From Sulfuricaulis sp040901545 (lineage in GTDB: Bacteria > Pseudomonadota > Gammaproteobacteria > Acidiferrobacterales > Sulfurifustaceae), in contig NZ_JBBDYL010000005.1 of the NCBI RefSeq assembly GCF_040901545.1, positions 1 through 64,000 of the forward strand: 64,000 bases of DNA, read 5' to 3'. Below are positions 8,004 to 17,310 of this stretch, piece after piece. A model generated the notes under the pieces. The model searched no databases and was not told the DNA's origin. It saw only the letters and a program-made list of their open reading frames with translations. Each line of letters opens with the position of its first letter. Position 1 is the first letter of the stretch. The position numbers and the translations under genes were made by a program.

Positions 8004-10720
8004 ATGACATCAACCACCGAAACCACCGACAACGCCATTGCGCCCCACGGTATCGACGCCGTAACGGCGTTGGCGCGGTTTGAGACCTCCGAGACCGGAT
8101 TGAGCGGAGAGCAGGCACGTCTGCGCCTCGATCGCCACGGACCCAATCTCCTGACTGAACGCAAGCGTCGCGGGCCGTTCGTGCGCTTCCTGCTGCAATT
8201 CCACAACGTGCTGATCTACGTATTGCTCGCGGCCGCGGGCGTGACCGCGCTGCTCGGCCACTGGGTGGACACCGGGGTGATCGTGGGCGTGGTCGTGATC
8301 AACGCCATCGTCGGTTTTATCCAGGAGGGCAAGGCGGAACGCGCGCTCGAGGCGATCCGGCGCATGTTGTCGCTGCGTTCGCTGGTGTTGCGCGACGGGC
8401 GTTCGATCACGATTCCCGCCGAGGAGATCGTCCCTGGCGACGTGGTCCAGATCCACTCTGGCGACCGCGTGCCGGCGGACCTGCGCCTGATCCGGGTGAA
8501 GAACCTGCGTGTCGACGAGGCCTCGCTCACCGGCGAGTCGATGCCGGTGGAGAAGGCGATCGCGCCGGTCGCGGACGAGGTCGCGCTCGGCGACCGCCGT
8601 TGCATGGCCTACTCCGGCACCTTCGTGAGCTACGGCCAGGCCACCGGGCTGGTGGTGGCCACGGGCGACGCCACCGAGCTCGGGCGCATCTCCGAGCTGC
8701 TCGCCGGAGTCGAGCGGATCGAGACGCCGCTGTTGAGGAAGCTCGCGGTGTTCGGTCGTTGGCTGAGCCTGGCGATCATGGCGCTCGCGGCGCTGACCTT
8801 CGCCCTCGGCACGGGCCTGCGCGGCTACGCCGCCGCCGACATGTTCCTGGCCGCGGTCGGGCTCGCGGTCGCGGCCATTCCCGAGGGCTTGCCGGCGATC
8901 ATCACCATCACGCTCGCCATGGGCGTGCAGCGCATGGCGCGGCGCAACGCCATCGTGCGCGTGCTGCCGGCGGTCGAGGCCCTGGGGAGCGTGACCTGTA
9001 TCGGTTCGGACAAGACCGGCACGCTCACGCGCAACGAGATGACGGTGCAGTCGGTGGTCACCGCCGATGGCATTTACGAATTGACCGGCGTGGGTTACGA
9101 GCCGCGCGGCGAGCTCACGCGGGACGGCACGGCGGTGGACCCCGAGCAGTGCCCCGAACTGCTGGAGCTGCTGCGCGCCGGGCTGCTGTGCAACGACGCC
9201 GGCCTGCGCGAACACGACGGTCAGTGGCTGATCGACGGCGACCCAACCGAGGGCGCGCTGGTGGTGGCGGCGCGCAAGGCCGGCCTCGAGGCACGACGGG
9301 AGACCGAACAGCGCCCGCGCACCGACGTGATCCCGTTCGAATCCGAACACCGCTTCATGGCCACGCTGCATCATGATCATGCTGGCCACGGTTTCGTATA
9401 CGTCAAGGGCGCGCCCGAGCGCGTGCTCGAGATGTGCGTGCACGAGCGCGAGGCCGGCGAGGACCGACCGCTACGCCGCGGCCGCTGGGAGCGCCTGATT
9501 GGGCAACTGGCGGAGCGCGGGAGCCGCGTGCTCGCGGTCGCCTTCCGGCCGGCCGGCGACGAACACCGCGCGCTGCACTTCGAGGACGTGGACGGCGGGC
9601 TCACGCTGCTCGGCCTGTTCGGCATGGTGGATCCGCCGCGCGAGGAGGCGATCCGCGCCGTCGCCGAATGCCACGCCGCCGGCATCCGGGTGAAGATGAT
9701 CACCGGCGACCACGCCGCCACCGCCGTCGCCATCGCCGCCCGGCTCGACATCGGCGACNNNNNNNNNNTGCGCTCCCGGGCGCCGAGCTGGAGCGACTGG
9801 ACGACGCCGGGCTGCGCCAGCGCGCCGGCGAGATCGACGTGTACGCGCGCGTGAGCCCCGAGCACAAGTTGCGCCTGGTGCAGGCGCTGCAGGCACGCGG
9901 CGAGATCGTGGCCATGACCGGCGACGGCGTCAACGACGCCCCGGCGCTCAAGCGCGCCGACGTCGGCATTGCCATGGGCATCACCGGCACCGAGGTGGCC
10001 AAGGAGTCGGCCGACATCGTGCTGGCGGACGACAACTTCGCCTCCATCGTCAACGCCGTGAAGGAGGGGCGCACGATCTACGACAACCTGCGCAAGACGC
10101 TGCTATTCATGATGCCGACCAACGCCTGCGAGGCGTTCATCATCGTCGTCGCCATCGTCTTGGGCATGGTGTTGCCGATTCTGCCGGTGCAGATTCTGTG
10201 GGTGAACATGGTCACGGCGGTGACGCTGTCACTGGCGCTCGCGTTTGAGCCGGCCGAGCCCGACATCATGCGGCGCCCGCCGCGCGACCCGCGCGCGCCG
10301 ATCTTCTCGCGCCATTTCCTATGGCGCACCCTGCTCGTCACCACGGTGGTAGTGGCCGGCACGCTCGGCATGTTTCAGTGGGAGCAGACGCGCGGCGAGA
10401 TCCTTGAAGTGGCGCGCACCGCCGCGGTCAACACCCTGGTGATGTTCGAGGCGGTATACCTGCTCAACACGCGGTTCCTGCTGGCGGTGGCGTGGCCGCA
10501 TCAGGCCCTGCGCGGCAATCCCTGGGTGCCCCTCAGCATCGCACTCATTGTGGGCTTGCAGCTGCTCTTCACCTATGCGCCATTCATGCAGACGCTGTTC
10601 CACACCGCGCCGCTGGACGCGGAGTCGTGGATGCGGATCGTGCTGATCGCGGCTTCGATTTACGTGGTCGTGGAACTCGAAAAGGCGTTCGTGCGCGGCT
10701 TGCGACGACATCCCGTCTGA
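8004..10720 (+). CDS. P-type cation-transporting ATPase, interrupted by an assembly gap
   Basis: A P2-type ATPase of about 905 aa. Landmarks: N-terminal cation-ATPase domain, LTGES near residue 176, TM4 motif AAIPEGLPAIITITLA, phosphorylation motif SDKTGTLT with Asp336, nucleotide-domain KGAPERVLEM, and after the gap MTGDGVNDAPALKRAD plus six C-terminal helices ending near 10720. Ten Ns at 9759-9768 break the frame: the left part ends in frame at 9758 and the right part resumes at codon 9770 (ALPGAELERL), so the true gap length must be 2 modulo 3. This is an assembly artefact, not a mutation. TM5 keeps Asn and Glu of calcium pumps, but TM6 reads VNMVTAVTL, with Ala where SERCA has Asp800, so the transported ion is uncertain. 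Confidence 0.88.
9759..9768. other. Assembly gap (10 Ns)
   Basis: Ten undetermined bases inside the P-type ATPase gene, between the codons for ...DIGD and ALPGAEL... The round number suggests a placeholder. Related ATPases have only a few residues at this point, so little sequence is probably missing. Confidence 0.98.
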
Positions 10721-10732
10721 CAGGAAATCCGG

Positions 10733-10755
10733 GCGGTTCATGACGAATGAACCGC
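10733..10755. terminator. Hairpin between ATPase and antiporter fragment
   Basis: A perfect 9-bp stem gcggttcat / atgaaccgc with a 5-base loop lies 13 bp after the ATPase stop. It has no T run, so it is a weak or rho-assisted terminator, or an mRNA-processing hairpin. Confidence 0.45.
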
Positions 10756-10777
10756 GTGCAATGCCGAGGGAGGTACG

Positions 10778-11146
10778 TTGCCCGTCTTTGACAACGTGTT
10801 TTATGAGATCACCGCGCTGCTGTTGTTCGCGGCGGCGGCCGGCGGGATCGCGCTCAAGCTGCGCCAGCCGCTGATCGTGGCGTTCATCGTGGTCGGCATC
10901 GCGGTCGGCCCGGCGGGCCTGGGCTGGGTCACGGCGCGCAACCAGGTGGACCTGCTCGCCACCCTCGGTATCGCCCTGCTGCTGTTCGTCGTGGGCCTCA
11001 AGCTCGACCTGCACCTGATCCGCAGCATGGGTCCGGTGGCGCTCGCCACCGGGCTCGGTCAGGTGGTGTTTACCTCGGTAATCGGTTATTTCATCGCCAT
11101 CGCCCTCGGCCTCGACCACGTGCCGGCGATCTACGTCGCCGTGGCG
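10778..11146 (+). pseudogene. N-terminal fragment of a CPA2 (Kef-type) cation:proton antiporter
   Basis: The first 123 codons (MPVFDNVFYEITALLLFAAA onward) are typical of the CPA2 antiporter N-terminus: VIVAF-type helix, VGIAVGPAGLGW, LGIALLLFVVGLKLDL and the FTSVIGYFIA helix. After AIYVAVA the frame turns into Arg/Ala-rich nonsense, and a different protein begins in another frame. A complete CPA2 transporter has about 380 membrane residues or more, so about two thirds are missing. A GGGAGG ribosome site precedes the start. Either a real deletion fused two genes or the assembly collapsed here; the N gap 1 kb away favours caution. Confidence 0.7.
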
Positions 11147-12229
11147 CGACGTGATCGTGATGCTGTTGCTGATCGGTTTCGGCGTCAAGACCGGCGTGCT
11201 CGGCCTGCATGTGGCGCTGCCGCTCGCCTACGGCGTCACGCCGGCGCCGGGCGCGGCGGCGCTGGCCTCGGCCATGATCAAGGCCGGCCTGCTCGGCTGG
11301 CTGCGCTTCCTGCCGCTCGGCTTTCCCGTGCCCGAATGGAGCGCGATTTTTATCGCGCTCGGGCTGGCGGCGGCGCTCTATGGTGTGGTCATCGGCCTGG
11401 TGCAGCGCGAACCCAAGGTGATCCTGGCCTATTCCAGCATCAGCCAGATGGGGCTGATCACCGTCGGCGTCGGTCTCGGGCTGGCGGCGCCGGCGGCAGC
11501 TGTGCCGGCGCTGTTCGCGCTCACGCTGTACGCGTTGCATCACGCGCTGGTGAAGGGTGCGCTGTTCCTCGGCGAGGGGCTCCACCGCGCCGCGGCCGGG
11601 TGTTTGCCGGACTCGTGCTGCTGGCATTAGTGCTGGCCGGCGCGCCGCTCACCAGCGGCATGCTGGCCAAGCATTATCTCAAGGACCTGGCGCTGTTCAC
11701 GAGCTGGCCGCTGGCGCCGGCGCTGACGCTGGCCACGATCGGCACCACGCTACTCATGGCGCGTTTTCTGTGGCGGCTGCGGCTCGCCCCGGCAGACGTC
11801 ACGTTGCTGCGCCTGGGCGCCCTGGCCTGGCCATGGGTGGCGCTGGTCGCGGCGGCGCTGGCGGCAGGCTGGCTTATGCTGCCGCCGGAGCGCGCGTCGC
11901 TGCTCGCGCCCGCAGCGCTCGCCGGCGCCGCCTGGCCGGTGGCGCTCGGCATCGTCATCGCCGCCGTCGCCATACGTTTCGGGCGCGGACTGCGTTTTTC
12001 CCTGCCGCCGGGCGACGTGCTGGTGCCGGCCGAGATCGCGTTACACCGGCTCGCGGGTTTTGCGCGGCGCCTGCCATCAATGGGCGCCATGCCGTCCGTG
12101 GCGTTTCCCGGCGCGCGCCTGCCGGCGGCGGTGGCGCGGCTCGAGACGCGGCTGCGGACGTGGATGGTGGTCGGCGCGGCGTTGCTGGCGTTGCTCGGGC
12201 TGTTCATCGTCCTGCTCGCCTCCGGCTGA
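11147..12229 (+). pseudogene. Complex-I-like proton-channel subunit, copy 1, N-truncated and frameshifted
   Basis: Translation in two frames gives the middle and C-terminal part of a NuoL/M/N-MrpD-HyfB-type subunit. From 11130 to about 11590 one frame reads DVIVMLLLIGFGVKTGVLGL, MIKAGLLGW, ILAYSSISQMGL and ALHHALVKGALF, with the lysines and histidines of the proton path. From about 11600 another frame continues with LAGAPLTSGMLAKHYLKDL and a long hydrophobic tail to the stop at 12229. The first 150-200 residues of the usual protein are absent and at least one indel lies near 11590-11605. It directly abuts the antiporter fragment. A second relative follows at 12230. Confidence 0.65.
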
Positions 12230-13128
12230 CGGGGTGGGCGATCGGCGTGACGCAGCGCGACGCCAAGGTGGTGCTCGCCTACTCGAGCATGAGTCAAATG
12301 GGCCTGATGACCGCCGGTATCGGCGCCGGACTGCTCGCGCCGCAGGCCTGGCCGGCGCTCCTGCCGGCGGTGACGCTCTATGCCCTGCATCATGCCTTCG
12401 CCAAGGGCTCGCTGTTTTTCGGCGTGGGGGTGGCGGGGGGGGGGGGGGGCGCGCGGCCCTGGGTGCTACTCGGCCAGCTGCTGCCGTCGCTGGCGCGCCA
12501 TTGACCAGCGGGGCACTCGCCAAGGCATATATAAAAGGATGCGATTATGATGTTGCCTGCACCCTGGCCGGCCTGGCTCGCATGGCTGCTGCCGCTCGCA
12601 GCCGTGGGCACGAGTGTGCTCATGATCCGCTTTTTGTTCATCATCGCCGCCAAGCGCTCGCCGGCGCGGGCCGTTGGGCACAGTTTGTGGCTCGCGTGGT
12701 GGCTGCTCTGGCTGCTCGGTGTTGCGTCTATCTCCTGGACTGCGCCGTGGGTATGGTCGCCGGAGCGCTTCGCGCGCACCCTCGCGCCGGCTGGGCTGTG
12801 GGTGAGCCTGTAGCCGCTCGCCGCGGGCCTGCTTGCCGCCAGTCTCGCCATGCTGCCGCCATTACGGCCCGCGCGGCGCTGGGTAATGGCGATTCAGCCC
12901 GGCGATCTGCTCGTACCGATCGAGCGAGCGCTGCGATGGTTCGCGGATGCAGGGCGTCGTGTACCGGCGATCGCCGTCTTACACTTCGCGCTGGAATTCT
13001 TGTCACAACCGCTTGCCACCGCTGCCCGGATCGAGCGATGGCTGCTCATAGAGTGTCATCGGCGCGGCTGTGCTTCTGTTGCTCGGGCTGTTTGCAGTTC
13101 TATTTGCCCAGATCTGATGGCGGATTAA
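12230..13128 (+). pseudogene. Complex-I-like proton-channel subunit, copy 2, multiply broken
   Basis: A second, shorter relative of the preceding fragment. Conserved pieces appear in switching frames: VVLAYSSMSQMGLMTAGIGA and ALHHAFAKGSLFF (12255-12420), then LTSGALAKAYIKG after a frame change near 12495, then a hydrophobic run from 12547 that meets an in-frame TAG at 12811, and finally IQPGDLLVPIERALRWFADA (from about 12892), which matches LPPGDVLVPAEIALHRLAGF of copy 1. A run of 15 G at 12435-12449 lies inside. At least two indels plus a stop codon mean that no functional protein is encoded as written. Confidence 0.6.
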
Positions 13129-13129
13129 G

Positions 13130-13383
13130 GATGTGTAGGCGACGCGCAGCAGATCCGCCTTGAGTTGTTCGCACTATATCTGGATGTCCGGAAATCGCCG
13201 CCATAGAGGTACTCCAGCGCTTTGAGAGGAGTCCTGCTTACCGTGTGCAACAGGTCGAGCGCGGCATGATGCTAGCGTGAACGCCACCGCACGTTTCACC
13301 GCCCGGTTTACCCGCGGTGAGAATTCAGTGGCGACCAGGATATGTTCAATTTTTCCATAAGCGTATTCAACCGAGCCGGTCAT
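13130..13383 (-). pseudogene. Universal stress protein (UspA) fragment with a frameshift
   Basis: From 13383 on the minus strand the frame reads KIEHILVATEFSPRVNRAVK, the N-terminal strand and helix of a UspA-like protein (ILVATDFS is the family hallmark). Near 13275 the frame breaks, and another frame continues with HAALDLLHTV...ALEYLYGGDFRTSRY, the expected next strand and helix. Only about 80 of the usual 140 residues are present. The ATP-binding GxxG region is missing. A decayed remnant or consensus errors are both possible. Confidence 0.6.
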
Positions 13384-13596
13384 TCTTCGCGCGCCGGTAG
13401 GCGCGCTTGATGGCTTCGATATGCAATCTTCTCGCCTTGACCGCTTGGTGTCGTTATTGTCATGATCATCAGCTTAACGCGGTCGCTATTTATACATTGA
13501 TTTAGGTCAACGCCGAGCCCTCGTGTTCGGTTTTAAATGATTGTCTGTGATACCGGAGCATCGGTACCCAAATGGTTTCCTGCGAGGAAACTTGCG

Positions 13597-16434
13597 ATGT
13601 CGAACGGACAACCCAATTCCGAGGAAGTAGCCACGGCGGAAGACCTGCTCGCCGTGGTACACGCGCTGGCCGCTGAACTGCACCCAAACCGTCCACCAAT
13701 TACTATCAGTCTCGATAGCTCGCTTGAGCGCGAACTCGGTTTCGACAGTCTGGCGCGCGTCGAATTGCTTGCCCGCCTTGAGCGACGTTTCGGCACGCAC
13801 CTGCCGGAGACGGTACTGGCGGGCGCCGAGACACCGCGCGATCTGTTGCGCGCGCTGGCGGCAGGGACAGGCCACGCCGCGGCCCCGGCGGATACCACGG
13901 TGCGTGCGACCCCCGTGGCGGGCACGGTGACCGCGCCGGTACATGCCCAGACGCTCATCGAGACGCTCGCGTGGCATGCGCGCGCGGTGACGAACCGCGC
14001 GCACATTTATCTCACGCAGGACGAGGCGTCCGAGGAGGTCGTCACCTACGGTGCCTTGCTCGCCGAGGCGCAGACGCTTGCCGCGGGACTGCGCGATCTC
14101 GGCCTCACGCCGGGCCAGACCGCGGCGATCATGCTGCCGACCGCGCGCGAGTACTTCACGAGTTTCTTCGGCGTGCTGCTGGCGGGCGGCATTCCGGTGC
14201 CGATTTACCCGCCGCTGCGACCGGCGCAGATCGAGGAGCACCTTCGCCGCCACGCGCGCATCCTCGACAATGCGGCAGCCGTGGTGCTGATCACGGTCGC
14301 CGAGGCGCGACCGCTCGCGCGATTGCTGCGCGCGCACGTGGCGAAGCTGCGCAGCGTAGTCACGCCCGGCGAGCTGATCGAGCGCGCCGCGGGCAGCGCG
14401 GCTGTGGCGGCGCCCGCGCTCGATGCCCAGGACATCGCGCTGTTGCAGTACACCTCCGGCTCGACCGGCAACCCCAAGGGCGTGATCCTCACGCACGCGA
14501 ATCTACTCGCCAATATTCGCGACATGGGCGCGGTCACGCAAGCGAGCTCCGCGGATGTGTTCGTAAGCTGGATGCCGCTGTATCACGACATGGGGCTGAT
14601 CGGTGCCTGGCTCGGCAGCCTGTACTACGGCATGCCGCTGGTGGTCATGTCGCCGCTCATGTTCCTCGCGCGCCCGGAGCGCTGGCTGTGGGCGATCCAC
14701 CGCCACCGCGCGACACTTTCGGGCGCGCCCAACTTCGGCTACGAGCTGTGCCTCAAGCGTATCGACGACAGCGCCGTCAAGGGATTAGACCTGAGTTCGC
14801 TGCGCTTCGCGTTCAACGGCGCCGAGCCGGTGAGCCCGGACACGCTCACGCGCTTCGCCGCGCGCTTCGCGCGTTACGGTTTCCGGCCCGAGGCGATGGC
14901 GCCGGTCTACGGGCTGGCGGAGTGCTCGGTGGGGCTGGCCTTCCCGCCGCCCGGGCGTGCGCCGATTGTCGATCGCGTCGAGCGCGAGACGTTCATGCGC
15001 GATGGCCGCGCGCTCCCGGCGGCCGACGATGACACCACGGCGCTGCGCTTTGTCGCCTGCGGCCAGCCGTTGCCCGGCCACCAGGTCCGCATCGTGGACG
15101 CGACCGGATATGAGGCGGCCGAGCGCGAGCAGGGCCGGCTCGAGTTTAAAGGGCCTTCGGCCACGAGTGGCTATTTCCGTAACCCCGAGGAGACGCACCG
15201 CCTGTTTCACGATGGCTGGCTCGACTCCGGAGATCTTGCCTACATCGCTGAGGGCGAGGTATATCTCACCGGGCGCGTGAAAGACGTTATCATCCGCGCC
15301 GGGCGCAACGTCTACCCGCACGAACTCGAGGAGGCGATCGGCAATCTCAGCGGTATCCGCAAGGGTTGCGTGGCGGTGTTCGGCAGCACTGACACGGCTT
15401 CGGGCACCGAGAAGTTGATAGCGCTGGCCGAGACGCGCGAGACGGACGCGGCGACGCGCGAGCAGCTGCGACACGCGATCGTTGCGATCGCCACCGATCT
15501 GGTTGGTATGCCGCCCGACGATGTGGTGCTGGCGCCGCCGCACACCGTACTCAAGACTTCGAGCGGCAAACTCCGGCGCGCCGCGAGCCGTGAGCGTTAC
15601 GAGCGCGGCGATATCGGGCGGCAGCCGAAATACGTGTGGTGGCAACTTGCGCGGCTCGCCTGGTCGGCGCTCCGGCCCGAGCTCCATCGGCTGCGGCGCA
15701 CCGCCACCGGCATGCTGTACGCGCTCTATGCCTTGCTGCTCTTCTGGTTGCTGGCGCCGGTGGTATGGACGGCGGTCGCGTTGGTGCCGAACCAGGCCAT
15801 TAATCGGCGGCTGATTCGCGTGGCGGCGCGGCTGTTGATTAAACTCTCCGGCACGCCGCTCGTGGTGCGTGGGCGCGAACACTTGCCGGACGGTGTATGC
15901 ATCATCGTGGCGAATCATGCCAGCTACCTCGATGGTATCGTTCTGAGCGCGATTCTGCCGGGCGCCTACAGCTATGTCGCCAAGCGCGAACTGGCCGGCC
16001 AGGTCATCGCGCGCCGTTTCCTGACGCACATCGGTACCGAATTCGTGGAGCGTTTCGAGCGGCAACGCGGCGTTGCGGACGCACGCGAGCTCGCGCAGGC
16101 GGCGCGCGCCGGACGCACGCTGGTGTTCTTCCCGGAAGGCCGGTTCGAGCGTGCACCGGGGCTCAAGTCGTTCCATCTTGGTGCCTTCATTGCCGCGACC
16201 GAGGCGCAGCTTCCTGTGGTGCCGATCGCTCTGCGCGGCACACGCTCGATCCTGCGCGAGTATCAATGGTTCCCGCGCCGCGGCCGGATTGTTGTGACCG
16301 TGGGAGCGCCAATTCTTCCGCCGGGCACGGACTTCGAGGCGGCACTCAAGCTGCGTGACGCGGCCCGCACCCAGATCCTGGCGCATTGCGGCGAACCGGC
16401 TCTGGCCGCATCAGTGGCATCGAATCCTGACTAG
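13597..16434 (+). CDS. ACP / fatty-acyl-AMP ligase / 1-acylglycerol-phosphate acyltransferase fusion
   Basis: A 945-aa three-domain protein. An acyl-carrier domain (about residues 10-95) has the phosphopantetheine Ser51 in ELGFDSLARVE. An AMP-forming ligase domain (about 105-665) has YTSGSTGNPKGVILTH, VYGLAECS and DSGDLAYIAEGEVYLTGR with the late lysine in LKTSSGKLRR; it looks FAAL/FadD-like. After two hydrophobic helices comes a PlsC-type acyltransferase (about 750-930) with NHASYLDG (HX4D) and FFPEGRFERAPGLKSF. The natural reading is that a free fatty acid is adenylated, loaded on the built-in ACP and transferred to a lysophospholipid or glycerol-phosphate at the inner membrane. ATG 13597 is chosen because GAGGA lies eight bases upstream. 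It stands alone in the cluster. Confidence 0.85.
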   Translation: MSNGQPNSEEVATAEDLLAVVHALAAELHPNRPPITISLDSSLERELGFDSLARVELLARLERRFGTHLPETVLAGAETPRDLLRALAAGTGHAAAPADTTVRATPVAGTVTAPVHAQTLIETLAWHARAVTNRAHIYLTQDEASEEVVTYGALLAEAQTLAAGLRDLGLTPGQTAAIMLPTAREYFTSFFGVLLAGGIPVPIYPPLRPAQIEEHLRRHARILDNAAAVVLITVAEARPLARLLRAHVAKLRSVVTPGELIERAAGSAAVAAPALDAQDIALLQYTSGSTGNPKGVILTHANLLANIRDMGAVTQASSADVFVSWMPLYHDMGLIGAWLGSLYYGMPLVVMSPLMFLARPERWLWAIHRHRATLSGAPNFGYELCLKRIDDSAVKGLDLSSLRFAFNGAEPVSPDTLTRFAARFARYGFRPEAMAPVYGLAECSVGLAFPPPGRAPIVDRVERETFMRDGRALPAADDDTTALRFVACGQPLPGHQVRIVDATGYEAAEREQGRLEFKGPSATSGYFRNPEETHRLFHDGWLDSGDLAYIAEGEVYLTGRVKDVIIRAGRNVYPHELEEAIGNLSGIRKGCVAVFGSTDTASGTEKLIALAETRETDAATREQLRHAIVAIATDLVGMPPDDVVLAPPHTVLKTSSGKLRRAASRERYERGDIGRQPKYVWWQLARLAWSALRPELHRLRRTATGMLYALYALLLFWLLAPVVWTAVALVPNQAINRRLIRVAARLLIKLSGTPLVVRGREHLPDGVCIIVANHASYLDGIVLSAILPGAYSYVAKRELAGQVIARRFLTHIGTEFVERFERQRGVADARELAQAARAGRTLVFFPEGRFERAPGLKSFHLGAFIAATEAQLPVVPIALRGTRSILREYQWFPRRGRIVVTVGAPILPPGTDFEAALKLRDAARTQILAHCGEPALAASVASNPD

Positions 16435-16527
16435 ATGGCAAGACTTGGCCGCTTGGCTAATGATCGAAACAGACAAACAGCCGAGCAAACGGGTGTTGCT
16501 CTAGCCTCTGCGGCTCAGGCGCTGATT

Positions 16528-17178
16528 TCATTCGGCCGGCACTGCTTGCACTACCCTCCCGAGGCGGCGCGCCTGGGCCATCAAGCCCTCAGTAGTGATC
16601 GAGTCGCGTACCGGCAGCCCCGCGGCGCGTAGCGCCCGCGCCGTCCAGACATTGCAGGTGTTGAACACGTGAAACGTCTCGCGTGCTGGGTAGAAACGGC
16701 TGTCGCCGTACAGCCCCGGCCCGAGCGGCGCGACCGGCTGCGTGCCCTCGCGGGCGTGGGCGTCATGAAAGTATTTTGCCAAGCGCTCGAAATCGTGGCG
16801 CGTCAACGTCAGTGCGACGATCTCGCTTGCCGGAAAGTGGGCGGTCGGCTGGTCGCGAAACCCGACCATATGCAACACACTCGGTGTCGGCACGAGCGCG
16901 GCCTTCAGCGTCAGCCATAGGCCCGGGTTGCGCGCCTGGTAGTAAGCGCGGTCGCCCCAGCCGACTTCGAGATACTCAGCCTGTGGGAAATCGCTGGCCT
17001 CGGGCCATAATCTGGCCGGAATGTCGGCGCGCCGGATGACTATCCCGGTATGCCAGCCGTGGCTCACGAGAAAAACCGGGACGGTCAGCGCGCCCTCGCG
17101 CGTGGTGGGCTCCGCCATCGGTGTAACGCAGGCGGTAAGCAGCCCCATACCTATATAGAATAAGGCATAGTTTTTCAT
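16528..17178 (-). CDS. DUF2459 family lipoprotein
   Basis: A 216-aa protein of the DUF2459 family. The start at 17178 gives a lipoprotein signal MKNYALFYIGMGLLTACVTP with lipobox LTAC, preceded by AGGA at a good distance; a longer frame to 17250 has no signal and is less likely. Family landmarks are FLVSHGWHTGIVI, LEVGWGDRAYY and the late FHVFNTCNVWTARALRAAG, whose His and Cys suggest a papain/NlpC-like or acyl-transfer fold, but the activity is unknown. Predicted at the periplasmic face of a membrane. It is convergent with the upstream ligase-acyltransferase gene and divergent from the M28 peptidase gene. Confidence 0.8.
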   Translation of the reverse strand: MKNYALFYIGMGLLTACVTPMAEPTTREGALTVPVFLVSHGWHTGIVIRRADIPARLWPEASDFPQAEYLEVGWGDRAYYQARNPGLWLTLKAALVPTPSVLHMVGFRDQPTAHFPASEIVALTLTRHDFERLAKYFHDAHAREGTQPVAPLGPGLYGDSRFYPARETFHVFNTCNVWTARALRAAGLPVRDSITTEGLMAQARRLGRVVQAVPAE

Positions 17179-17310
17179 AGCGATATCCTGCCACGTCTGG
17201 TGCACCAAGACATCGTCATCTGGCAGGCGCAGGGCCGGATGCGTGGTCACCCTGTCGGCGGCAACACGCCAGCTTACCGGCCTTGGTTGGGATAATCGGA
17301 GTTAGCATCC

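Noticed and set aside
8010..9443. 477-codon minus-strand frame
   Set aside because: Antisense shadow of the P-type ATPase; His/Arg/Gln-rich without motifs.
14785..16386. 533-codon minus-strand frame
   Set aside because: Antisense to the ACP-ligase-acyltransferase gene, whose motifs are unambiguous.
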